Origin: Planctomycetota bacterium
GTDB lineage: Bacteria > Planctomycetota > Planctomycetia > Pirellulales > Pirellulaceae
Assembly (NCBI GenBank): GCA_026692885.1
Contig: JAPLNJ010000529.1
Coordinates: 1 to 5,858 of the forward strand
Direction: 5' to 3'
Length of the DNA: 5,858 nucleotides
This document shows positions 1-5,858 of the stretch, one piece after another. The position numbers and the translations under genes were made by a program. Under the pieces are notes generated by a model that saw only the letters and a list, made by a program, of their open reading frames with translations, was not told the DNA's origin and did no database searches. Positions within the stretch are counted from its first letter, which is position 1. Each line of letters starts with the position of its first letter.

Positions 1-66
1 CACAATAACCAAAAACAACTCTCATAATAACTCGAAGAGCATAACGACGGCTACGAAGGCGCGCTG
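1..66 (+). other. Leader with abrupt composition change; bases 31-66 coding-like
   Basis: The first 33 bases contain no G and are A/C-rich, unlike everything that follows. Two tandem TAA codons at 25-30 lie in frame with the downstream gene. From base 31 to the ATG at 67 the frame is open and reads LEEHNDGYEGAL. This resembles the segment in full-length DUF4175-like proteins that joins the first membrane helices to the third; that likeness is from memory of the family, not an alignment. There is no ATG, GTG or TTG between the stops and base 67. Reading frame 2 is also open from base 2 and stops at TGA 65-67, overlapping the ATG by one base, so a 1-base-overlap upstream gene is a rival reading. 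Its residues (mostly N, T, K, S) look unlike a high-G+C coding tail. Confidence 0.45.
55..59 (+). promoter_or_regulatory. Possible ribosome binding site for the first gene
   Basis: GAAGG lies 7 bases before the ATG at 67. It is a modest Shine-Dalgarno match at a good distance and supports this start over the next in-frame ATG at 121, which has no comparable motif. The same bases would be ordinary codons if the gene originally began further upstream. Confidence 0.4.
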
Positions 67-3000
67 ATGACCGCGGCGGAGTTCGGGCCAAAATCCACGT
101 TGTCGTCCGAGCAGGCCGCCATGGTCCGGGTCGTGGTGGCCGAGGCCACTTCGCGCGCGGAGAAGGTGGATCCGCGACGCGCCGTGGCCGTCGCCCGTCT
201 GCGGAAGTACGGCTTGGCCGCCGGGCTGCTGTCGGTGGCATCGGCCACAGCGCTGTGTACGTTCCACGAGCAGATCGCCGAACCCGCCCAACAGGTACTC
301 ACGCCGTGGCGGATCACCGCGTCGGACGTGAAACAGCAAGCCGCACGAGAATCGTCCGAGCCCGAGGAGTTGGGCCCGATCGTGGTGCGGATCAGCGGTT
401 CGACACCCGCCCTGCGCCCCGACGGCACACTGCGCATCCCTCGTGGCGGGGCTGTGGAACTGGAGGTTTCGCTGTCGCGTCCCGCCGATCGGACCGTGGA
501 GTTCTGTTACCGGGTCGCCGGGGCCGGGGAGCAGACTCACTTTCAGCGTCTGGAGATGGTGAAGATCGAACGGCTCAATTCCTTCGGGGCGAAGCTCACC
601 GACGTGGACAGCGACGTGGAGTTCTTCGCAGCTACGGGGATTTTTGAATCGCAGCGGCACCAAATCCAGATCTACGATCCGATCGTGGTCAGCGGCTTCG
701 AGGTCGGGGTTAAGTACCCGGATTACCTGCAGCTGCCCGACCGCACGGAGGTTCAGGCCAGCGGCGATGTGACCGCCCCTAGCAGCGCGGCCGCGACCGT
801 GAGCGTGCTGACCAACCGGCCGTTGAAAGCCGGGAGCATCCGTTGGGACGACGGGCAGGAGGAGCAACTGTCGATCGACCCGGCCAAGGAAACCGCCGCC
901 TTAGTCCGCTTCCCGGTTGCCACCGATCGCAACTATACCTTCACGCTGGAGGATGTCGACGGGCAGCACTACACGAGTCCTTCGCCGTCGCTGGTCCATG
1001 CCCTCCAAGACGAGCCGCCCACGGTGGCCCTGAACTCGCCTTCGCCCAACCTGCTGGTGCATCCGCAAGGCGGTGTGACCTTCTCGATCGAGGCCTCCGA
1101 CGACTTCGGGCTGGACACCGTGGAACTGGTCTACATGCCGCAGACCGACGATTCCTCGCGTGAGATCCGCGTCCCGCTGGTACTGCCCAAGGCCGGCGAT
1201 GGACCGTTTGTGGGACGCGTGCCCGTCACGTGTCTCCTGCGATTGGCCATGGAAGAGTTGAACCCTCGCCTGCAGCCGGGCGGTACGATTTCCTATTACG
1301 TCGAGGCTCGCGACCGCAACCCCAAGCACGGTCGTGCGGCGACTGACCTTGGTTTCCTCTATATCCGGCCCTACGAGACCTGGGCCACACTCAGCCTGCC
1401 AGAGCCGCCGGAGGAAACACACCCGGTCGACAAGATCCTCGACCAATTGGTTCGTGCGGTGTGGAATCTCCATCGGCAGCAGGACCGGTTGCCGGCCGAG
1501 GAGTTCCGCAAGCAGGCCCACGAATGGGCCAAGTGGATGGAAGACGACAGCGGCGCGGTGCTGAAGCTCGTGATCCTGCCGCACGGCCTGGCCATGACGC
1601 CGGTGAAACGTGGGCATCTGGACAAGGGCAACGAGTATTGCGTGCAAGCGCACGGCGCTCTCGGACAAGCCGACACACTCCAGGCGACCAGATTCCTGCG
1701 TCTGGCCACGGGCGAGCAGGCGCTGGTGGGCTTTCAGGACGAGATGCTGGCCCAGCTGGGCCAGTCGCCCAATGCGCCGGATGCGAACGGACAGCCCGAC
1801 GCAACCCTGGCGGCGAACCAGCTGCTCAAACGCATGGAGGTTGACGTCCTCTCCAAGCTCGACGCCCCGGATAAGAAGGCGGCCAAGAACGATGCAGCGG
1901 CCGCCGAGGCCGCCAGTCAGGAAACGGCCCAAATTAAGCAGGCCCAAGAGGACGTCATCAAGAAAGCCGAGACGGCCGAAGGCGGTCCGCAGGCGGCGCC
2001 CAAGCCCTCGCATGACACTAGCCCCGGCGAGGCGAGCGCCAAGCCACAACCTCAGCCCGCCAGTGCCGCCGAACAGAAACCTGACACGGCCGGTCCGGCG
2101 CCGAACAAGGCAACCGGATTGGCGGCCGACGAGACGGCTCTGGCCAACAAGACCAAGGCGGCCGCTGACAAGCTGCGTCAGGAGTCGGTTGCTCCGCAAC
2201 TCGGTCAGGTGGCCGGCAAACTCGACGACGCGGCACGCAAAATGACCAAGGCCGCCGACGAGTTCAAGTCGGGCAAGGTGGAGCAGGGCATCACCACGTC
2301 CAAGGAGGCCCGCATCGAGTTGGCCGAGGCCGAAACGCAGCTCGGCACCGCGCAGCAGAGCGGGATCGACAACGCCCTGGCCGACCTCCAGGCCCAGGCG
2401 CAGCGCGTGCTGCAGCATCAGCAGGAACTTCGCGGCAAGGTCCAGGACACCGGCCAGAAGCTCACCGATGGCGAGAAGCCCAACACGCAGCAAGAGCGCG
2501 ATCTGAAAACGGCCGTCGTGGGCCAGGTGCGCGTCAAGGCCGAGTTGGAGCGGCTGGCCGAAGGTCTGACGCAATTGGACAAGACCGCGCCGGCCAGCGC
2601 CGGGCGCGAGACGGCCAAGTTCATCGCGGAAGCGAACCGCGATATGAAGCGGGGCCGGCCCGATCAGAAGATGAGCAACGCGGTCGTCGAGCTGACGTTG
2701 AGCAAACCGGCGGCCGCAGCCAAAGAGCAGCAGGCGGCCGAGACGGCTTTGGAGAAGGTGCTGGCGCGCCTGACCGCAGCCGAGGGAACACTCGCCAGCG
2801 ATTGGAAGAGCGAGGCTCGGCGCGCCCAACGCGAGGCCGAGGCCCTGGCGAAGGTGGTGGCCAGCCTGAGCGGGAAAGAGCAGCCGCTGGCGCAGGCCAA
2901 CGATGCCCAAGGCGACGAAGCGAAGGGCGAACAGGCGAAGACACCGGACCGGGCGGCGTTCCCTCAGGCCGACCCTCACTCCCAGCCCCTTTCCCAGACG

Positions 3001-3333
3001 GAGAGAGGAGAGCTGGCCGAACAGGCGGCGATCGACGCCACACGCCTGGCGCGTCACGTGCAGACCCGCGACCTGGCCGAAAAGAGCGACCGCGACGCGC
3101 TGGCCCAAGCCGCGGCCAATCCCACGCAACTTGCCGGCGACCTGCTCAAGAGCGAGCAGGCCCGCGATGATCTGGCCAACGTCGCCCGGCGCATCAGCAA
3201 CAAGATCGAGGCGGAGATGCAGGCCAAGATCAATGCGGAGAAACTGCTCTCGGCCCAGCGCGAGCAATGCCCGCCGCAGTACCGCGAGCTGGTCAACAAG
3301 TATTACGAGGCCCTGTCGAACGTGAAGAAGTAG
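67..3333 (+). CDS. DUF4175-like membrane-anchored coiled-coil protein, probably N-terminally truncated
   Basis: A 1088-residue protein predicted to be held in the inner membrane with nearly all its mass outside the cytoplasm. Residues 48-66 form one hydrophobic helix preceded by a basic stretch (RR at 37-38, R44, R46, K47), giving N-in topology. Residues about 100-440 look beta-rich and Ig-like, with the family-type motif DDFGL at 345-349 and a TISYYVEARDRNP strand from 407. From about 450 the protein becomes helical and rich in A, Q, K and E. A Pro/Ala linker (about 630-685) splits this helical half. The C-terminus, PPQYRELVNKYYEALSN from 1069, matches the closing motif I associate with this family. 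Family members usually carry two further N-terminal membrane helices, absent here. Residues 969-981 derive from a palindromic repeat. No enzymatic motif is visible; a scaffold role is inferred. The gene lies directly before the vWA gene and is probably cotranscribed with it. ATG 67 is the first possible start after the stops at 25-30. Coding is certain; the family call is moderately sure. Confidence 0.85.
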   Translation: MTAAEFGPKSTLSSEQAAMVRVVVAEATSRAEKVDPRRAVAVARLRKYGLAAGLLSVASATALCTFHEQIAEPAQQVLTPWRITASDVKQQAARESSEPEELGPIVVRISGSTPALRPDGTLRIPRGGAVELEVSLSRPADRTVEFCYRVAGAGEQTHFQRLEMVKIERLNSFGAKLTDVDSDVEFFAATGIFESQRHQIQIYDPIVVSGFEVGVKYPDYLQLPDRTEVQASGDVTAPSSAAATVSVLTNRPLKAGSIRWDDGQEEQLSIDPAKETAALVRFPVATDRNYTFTLEDVDGQHYTSPSPSLVHALQDEPPTVALNSPSPNLLVHPQGGVTFSIEASDDFGLDTVELVYMPQTDDSSREIRVPLVLPKAGDGPFVGRVPVTCLLRLAMEELNPRLQPGGTISYYVEARDRNPKHGRAATDLGFLYIRPYETWATLSLPEPPEETHPVDKILDQLVRAVWNLHRQQDRLPAEEFRKQAHEWAKWMEDDSGAVLKLVILPHGLAMTPVKRGHLDKGNEYCVQAHGALGQADTLQATRFLRLATGEQALVGFQDEMLAQLGQSPNAPDANGQPDATLAANQLLKRMEVDVLSKLDAPDKKAAKNDAAAAEAASQETAQIKQAQEDVIKKAETAEGGPQAAPKPSHDTSPGEASAKPQPQPASAAEQKPDTAGPAPNKATGLAADETALANKTKAAADKLRQESVAPQLGQVAGKLDDAARKMTKAADEFKSGKVEQGITTSKEARIELAEAETQLGTAQQSGIDNALADLQAQAQRVLQHQQELRGKVQDTGQKLTDGEKPNTQQERDLKTAVVGQVRVKAELERLAEGLTQLDKTAPASAGRETAKFIAEANRDMKRGRPDQKMSNAVVELTLSKPAAAAKEQQAAETALEKVLARLTAAEGTLASDWKSEARRAQREAEALAKVVASLSGKEQPLAQANDAQGDEAKGEQAKTPDRAAFPQADPHSQPLSQTERGELAEQAAIDATRLARHVQTRDLAEKSDRDALAQAAANPTQLAGDLLKSEQARDDLANVARRISNKIEAEMQAKINAEKLLSAQREQCPPQYRELVNKYYEALSNVKK
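2973..3011 (+). repeat. REP-like palindromic repeat inside the coding frame
   Basis: This stretch begins CCCTCACTCCCAGCCCCTTT and continues with a short loop and a purine-rich arm, GGAGAGAGGAG. The arms (CCTTTCC and GGAGAGAGG) pair imperfectly. It resembles the dispersed intergenic CCCTCACCC...CTCTCCC...GGGAGAGGG elements seen in many high-G+C genomes. It is read as residues DPHSQPLSQTERG (969-981) and breaks a run of Ala/Glu-rich helix with a Pro/Ser/Gln segment. A related element lies in the opposite orientation at 5711-5752. The likeness is seen by eye and the family assignment is inferred. Confidence 0.5.
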
Positions 3334-3336
3334 AGG
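3333..3336 (+). promoter_or_regulatory. Ribosome binding site overlapping the upstream stop codon
   Basis: GAGG starts on the last base of the TAG stop of the first gene and sits 6 bases before the GTG at 3343. This fixes GTG 3343 as the start of the second gene and suggests that ribosomes finishing the first gene re-initiate directly on the second. Confidence 0.6.
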
Positions 3337-3342
3337 CGCGAC

Positions 3343-5691
3343 GTGCTCCGGTTCCTGCTGAAATATCCGCTCGAAACGTTCACCGAAGGCCGCTTGACCT
3401 TCCTGAGCCGCTTGCGCATCGAGTTGGTGGTCCTGCTGGCGGTCGCCGCCGGGCTCGTCGCCTGGTGGCTGTATCGCCGCGTGGCGCCGAAGTTGGGCCG
3501 CACCGCGCGCTGGACCGTGGTGACGTTGCGCGTGCTCGTGGCGGCGCTGGTGGTGTTCCTGCTGGCGCTTCCCGTGCTGGAGGTGGCCCGCCCGCGCAAG
3601 AGCACGGTCTCCACAGCGGTGCTGGTCGACGTCTCGCGATCGATGACCATCGCCGATGCCGATGCGCGCGGCAAGACCCGCTTCGACGCGGCCCAAGAAT
3701 TGCTCGTGGGCTCCGGTGCCAGCCCTGGCCTCCTGACGTCGTTGGGCGACGACGCGACCGTGGTCCTGTACGCCTTCGACCGCGAGGCGCGGCGCGTGAC
3801 CAACCCCCAACAGTTTCGCACCGACGGACAATTCACCAACCTCTTCCGTTCCATCCGCGACGTGGAAGAGGACCTGCGCGGGCTGGCCGTGTCCTCGGTG
3901 GTCATGCTCTCCGACGGGTGCCGCAACGACGGCGGCAGTGCCGAGGAGGCCGCCGCGATCCTCAAGGGGCGCGGAATACCGCTGCACGTCGTCGGCATCG
4001 GCAACCCCCAGCCGCCGAAGGATTACGAGGTCTCGCGTGTGTTTGCCCCCAGCCGCGTGCGCCGCAACTCCGAGGTGGACGTGTATGCCAACGTCCGCTA
4101 CACGGGCTATCGCCAGCCGTTCGACGTGAGCATCTATCGTGAGAAAACCAGGCTGGCCACCCAACGCATCATCCCGCAGGCCGGCAGCGACATGGAACGC
4201 GTGCGGCTGACCTTCACGCCCGATTTCGAAGGCTCGGCGACATACCGGGTGGAAATCCCCGTGGACGCCGAGGAGACGCTGCTGGAGAACAACGCGGCCC
4301 AGTTCACCATGGACATGCAGGACGACCGCTTGCCGGTGTTGTACGTCGAGGGGAGCCCGCGCCTGGAGTACCGATTCCTACGCCGGTCCTTGTTCCGCGA
4401 CAAGGATTTTCGCCTGGTGGGCATGCTGCGGCTCTCCAACCGGCCGCAGGACGCCGGTGTCAAGAGCGGCGGCAAACTGGGGTTCTACGTGCAAGGGGCC
4501 AACCTGAGCGAGTCGTTCCTGGAAAAGGGTTTTCCCACCACTCCGGAACAGTTGTTTGCCTTCCAGGCGATCATCCTGGGCGACATCGAGGCCAGCTTCT
4601 TCACACCCGCGCAGCTCGACCTGATCGAGCAGTTCGCGCGCGTGCGGGGCGGCGGCGTGCTGATGCTCGGCGGCGTGAATTCATTCGGGCTAGGCAAGTA
4701 CGCGGGCACGCCGGTCGAAAAACTGCTGCCGGTGGCCATCTCGCGCAATGACCCGCCGTACTCGGACGAGACCTTCCAGGCCCGGACCACGCCCGAGGCC
4801 CTGGCCGCGGGCAGCCCGCACCTGCTGATGCGGCTTTCGACCGACGAGGACGTGAACCGGCGTCTGTGGGCCTCGGCCCCGCCACTGATCGGCATTACGC
4901 CCGCCGGGGCCTTGAAGGCGGGAGCCGTGTCGCTCTTGGTGCATGAGAAAACGAATCTGCCCGTACTGGCCGTGCAGAACTACGGTCAAGGACGCGCAGC
5001 GGCGTTCACCTCGGGCGGATCTTGGTACTGGCGAGTTTCGTTGCCGGCCAAGGAGGAGTTCCACGAGCGGTTCTGGAAGCAGATGGTCCGGTGGCTGGTC
5101 GTCGGCGTTAAGGAACGTGTGGCGGTCGAGACTACGGCCGGGATCTACGCGCGGGCCCAGGAAGTGACCATCCGAGCCACGGTCCTCGGCCGCGATCTCC
5201 AGCCGGTCAACGACGCGAAGGTCATCGCCACGTTGACCGATCCGCTGGGCAACTCGCAGGATCTGGCGATGGATTGGGTCCTCTCGGAGGACGGCGTGTA
5301 CCAGTGCCAGGTCATCCCCAACGACGAGGGCGACTACCGCGTGAAGGTGGCCGTGGAAAGCCGCAGCGGGGTCGCGGCCGGCGAGGACTGGAAGGCCGTG
5401 AAACCGGTGGAGACCGAATTCCGCGTGTCGGAACCGTTGGTGGAATTCAACAACACCGGCCTGCAGGACGAGCTGCTCAAAGACATGGCGGCCATCACCG
5501 ACGGGAAATACTACAGCTATGGACAGACGCAGGACCTGGTCGAGAACGTGCGCCAGTCGATTGTCGCAGCGCGCGATGCGGGTGTGGACCGGCAGCAGGC
5601 CCCGCTCTGGGACCTGCCCGTGCTCTTGGGATTGATCCTGGTGATGTTGGCGGTCGAGTGGACGGTCCGGCGAAGGGCGGGTTTGGCGTAA
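3343..5691 (+). CDS. vWA domain and glutamine-amidotransferase-like membrane protein
   Basis: A 782-residue protein starting at GTG. Two membrane helices (about 26-45 and 59-79) are separated by a strongly basic loop (R45, R46, K50, R53, R56), and a third lies at about 757-773 before RRR. Positive-inside reasoning puts residues 83-755 outside the cytoplasm. The vWA domain (about 88-240) has a full MIDAS metal site: DVSRS at 96-100, T165, and D191 in SDG. A beta-sandwich-like segment follows (about 245-320). Residues about 330-565 resemble the GATase1-like fold seen in such proteins: LPVLYVEGSP from 330, ILGDIEASFF (411-420), GGGVLMLGGVNSFGLGKY (436-453), and YGQGR (547-551) leading into SWYW. 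The protein has only two cysteines, C193 and one near 657, and none at the expected nucleophile elbow, so amidotransferase chemistry is unlikely. An Ig-like domain (about 590-690) precedes the last helix. The role inferred is metal-dependent protein binding in an envelope complex. No MoxR or DUF58 partner is in view. Confidence 0.9.
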   Translation: MLRFLLKYPLETFTEGRLTFLSRLRIELVVLLAVAAGLVAWWLYRRVAPKLGRTARWTVVTLRVLVAALVVFLLALPVLEVARPRKSTVSTAVLVDVSRSMTIADADARGKTRFDAAQELLVGSGASPGLLTSLGDDATVVLYAFDREARRVTNPQQFRTDGQFTNLFRSIRDVEEDLRGLAVSSVVMLSDGCRNDGGSAEEAAAILKGRGIPLHVVGIGNPQPPKDYEVSRVFAPSRVRRNSEVDVYANVRYTGYRQPFDVSIYREKTRLATQRIIPQAGSDMERVRLTFTPDFEGSATYRVEIPVDAEETLLENNAAQFTMDMQDDRLPVLYVEGSPRLEYRFLRRSLFRDKDFRLVGMLRLSNRPQDAGVKSGGKLGFYVQGANLSESFLEKGFPTTPEQLFAFQAIILGDIEASFFTPAQLDLIEQFARVRGGGVLMLGGVNSFGLGKYAGTPVEKLLPVAISRNDPPYSDETFQARTTPEALAAGSPHLLMRLSTDEDVNRRLWASAPPLIGITPAGALKAGAVSLLVHEKTNLPVLAVQNYGQGRAAAFTSGGSWYWRVSLPAKEEFHERFWKQMVRWLVVGVKERVAVETTAGIYARAQEVTIRATVLGRDLQPVNDAKVIATLTDPLGNSQDLAMDWVLSEDGVYQCQVIPNDEGDYRVKVAVESRSGVAAGEDWKAVKPVETEFRVSEPLVEFNNTGLQDELLKDMAAITDGKYYSYGQTQDLVENVRQSIVAARDAGVDRQQAPLWDLPVLLGLILVMLAVEWTVRRRAGLA

Positions 5692-5710
5692 GGACTAGCC
5701 GAAAACTAAC

Positions 5711-5752
5711 TCCCTCGCCCCGGTAGTCCGGGGAGAGGGGAGGGGTGAGGGG
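5711..5752 (-). repeat. REP-like palindromic repeat after the second gene
   Basis: Read on the minus strand it begins CCCCTCACCCCTCCCCTCTC and ends in CCGGGGCGAGGGA. This is the same general pattern as the element inside the first gene (CCCTCAC-CC, a pyrimidine-rich arm, a short loop, a purine-rich arm), in inverted orientation about 2.7 kb away. It is less degenerate in its pairing than the coding copy. Such elements are usually dispersed between genes. Whether this one is present in many copies cannot be seen from one window. Confidence 0.5.
5712..5739 (+). terminator. Strong hairpin, possible transcription terminator
   Basis: The left arm CCCTCGCCCCGG (5712-5723) and right arm CCGGGGAGAGGG (5728-5739) pair at 11 of 12 positions around a TAGT loop. 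It starts 20 bases after the TAA of the second gene, a usual place for an operon end. No T-run follows at once; the nearest, TTCTTTTT, starts about 30 bases later at 5768. It may act as a non-canonical or bidirectional terminator or an mRNA 3'-end stabiliser. It is the core of the REP-like repeat listed separately. Confidence 0.45.
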
Positions 5753-5760
5753 CAACGCCG

Positions 5761-5856
5761 TTAAGGATTCTTTTTCGGTAAATTGGGCTTTTCAGGATAG
5801 CTGGAAAATGAAATAGGCCAGACTCCCCCATACATCTGACACGCGTCAGAAAGGAG
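5761..5856 (-). CDS. Possible C-terminal end of a convergent gene (partial)
   Basis: The minus strand is open from the right edge of the window to a TAA at 5761-5763. It reads 31 residues ending in SYPEKPNLPKKNP, with an internal ATG at 5833-5835. A convergent gene ending here would put the 5712-5739 hairpin 21 bases past its stop, a natural shared terminator. Against it, an open frame this short is expected by chance, the stretch is poorer in G+C than the two genes, and I recognise no family. The inverted repeat at 5821-5858 would then lie inside coding sequence. It is listed as a possibility only. Confidence 0.2.
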   Translation of the reverse strand, partial: LLSDACQMYGGVWPISFSSYPEKPNLPKKNP

Positions 5857-5858
5857 TC
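5821..5858. repeat. Nested inverted repeat at the window edge
   Basis: GACTCC (5821-5826) pairs with GGAGTC (5853-5858), and inside it TCTGAC (5835-5840) pairs with GTCAGA (5845-5850) around an ACGC loop. Both stems are perfect 6-base pairings separated by an asymmetric internal loop of 8 and 2 bases. The inner part, TGACACGCGTCA, is nearly palindromic as DNA and could be a repressor operator. As RNA the whole forms a hairpin whose outer arm covers the Shine-Dalgarno at 5851-5856. The outer stem may extend past the window. Confidence 0.5.
5850..5856 (+). promoter_or_regulatory. Strong Shine-Dalgarno for a gene starting just beyond the window
   Basis: AAAGGAG is a near-perfect ribosome binding site two bases before the window ends. 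A start codon would be expected roughly 3-8 bases beyond the edge. Apart from an ATG-AAA-TAG triplet set at 5808-5816 there is no plus-strand start nearby, so any gene served lies outside. The motif could also be chance, particularly if the minus-strand frame here is real. Confidence 0.35.

Noticed and set aside
2..67. End of an upstream gene overlapping the ATG by one base (TGATG)
   Set aside because: The frame is open from base 2, but the tail (N, T, K, S-rich) does not look like coding from this genome, and the competing frame from base 31 resembles the family. Not annotated as a gene, though sequence upstream would decide.
22..867. A 281-codon minus-strand open frame at the left end
   Set aside because: It is also in codon register with the first gene and explained by the same codon bias. 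The plus-strand protein has a coherent membrane helix and family motifs; this one has none.
1963..2120. Possible tandem protein repeat in the Ala/Pro/Gln-rich part of the first gene
   Set aside because: The stretch is low-complexity but shows no regular repeat unit at DNA or protein level; it is better read as a disordered linker.
3267..4142. A 291-codon plus-strand frame across the gene junction
   Set aside because: It overlaps the end of the first gene and the vWA domain in another frame, and its product is an Arg/Gly/Ala-rich composition typical of out-of-frame G+C-rich DNA. The intact MIDAS motifs settle the true frame.
901..4164. A 1087-codon open frame on the minus strand spanning both genes
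   Set aside because: It lies codon-on-codon opposite the real genes, so it stays open simply because TTA, CTA and TCA are rare sense codons in this G+C-rich coding sequence. It ends exactly at a sense TTA leucine codon (901-903). Its translation shows no recognisable domain.
5808..5816. ATG-AAA-TAG mini-frame before the dyad
   Set aside because: Two codons without a convincing ribosome binding site; expected by chance.
5783..5816. Possible sigma-70-type promoter (TTGGGC with an A/T-rich stretch about 17 bases later)
   Set aside because: The putative -10 region matches the consensus poorly, and A/T-rich intergenic DNA throws up such pairs easily.
1..5858. tRNA, rRNA, CRISPR array, insertion sequence or phage genes
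   Set aside because: No cloverleaf, regularly spaced repeat, transposase or integrase motif, or target-site duplication could be seen on either strand.

Overview
The window is G+C-rich, with G or C at most third codon positions. It is filled almost entirely by two large plus-strand genes in tandem, each encoding a protein predicted to be anchored in the inner membrane with its bulk outside the cytoplasm. Gene pair, protein architecture and a dispersed CCCTCAC-type palindromic repeat together suggest a planctomycete-like bacterium. This is inferred from family knowledge, not from a database search; Verrucomicrobiota, Acidobacteriota or related groups remain possible.

Layout. Bases 1-66 are a leader: the first 33 bases contain no G and hold tandem in-frame TAA stops, while bases 31-66 already read like coding sequence. 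Bases 67-3333 encode a 1088-residue DUF4175-like protein: one membrane helix, a beta-rich extracytoplasmic half with a DDFGL motif, then a long Ala/Gln/Lys/Glu helical half. Nine bases later, 3343-5691 encode a 782-residue protein with two N-terminal membrane helices, a von Willebrand factor A (vWA) domain with a complete MIDAS metal site, a glutamine-amidotransferase-like domain without a catalytic cysteine, and a C-terminal membrane helix. Bases 5692-5858 are a lower-G+C intergenic stretch with a strong hairpin (terminator or REP-like repeat), a nested inverted repeat and, at the very edge, a strong Shine-Dalgarno sequence.

How they work together. In planctomycetes and relatives, proteins of these two types are commonly encoded next to a MoxR AAA+ ATPase and a DUF58 protein. 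Those would lie upstream and are not visible here. The close spacing points to one transcript with coupled translation. The likely picture is a cell-envelope assembly: the vWA protein as a metal-dependent adhesion module and the coiled-coil protein as a long extracytoplasmic scaffold. The substrate or client is unknown.

Points most worth a second look are an apparent N-terminal truncation of the first gene, a REP-like palindromic repeat inside its coding frame with an inverted relative after the second gene, and the nested dyad that would mask the terminal Shine-Dalgarno. I see no tRNA, rRNA, CRISPR array, transposase or phage gene, and nothing that proves a wholly new system.
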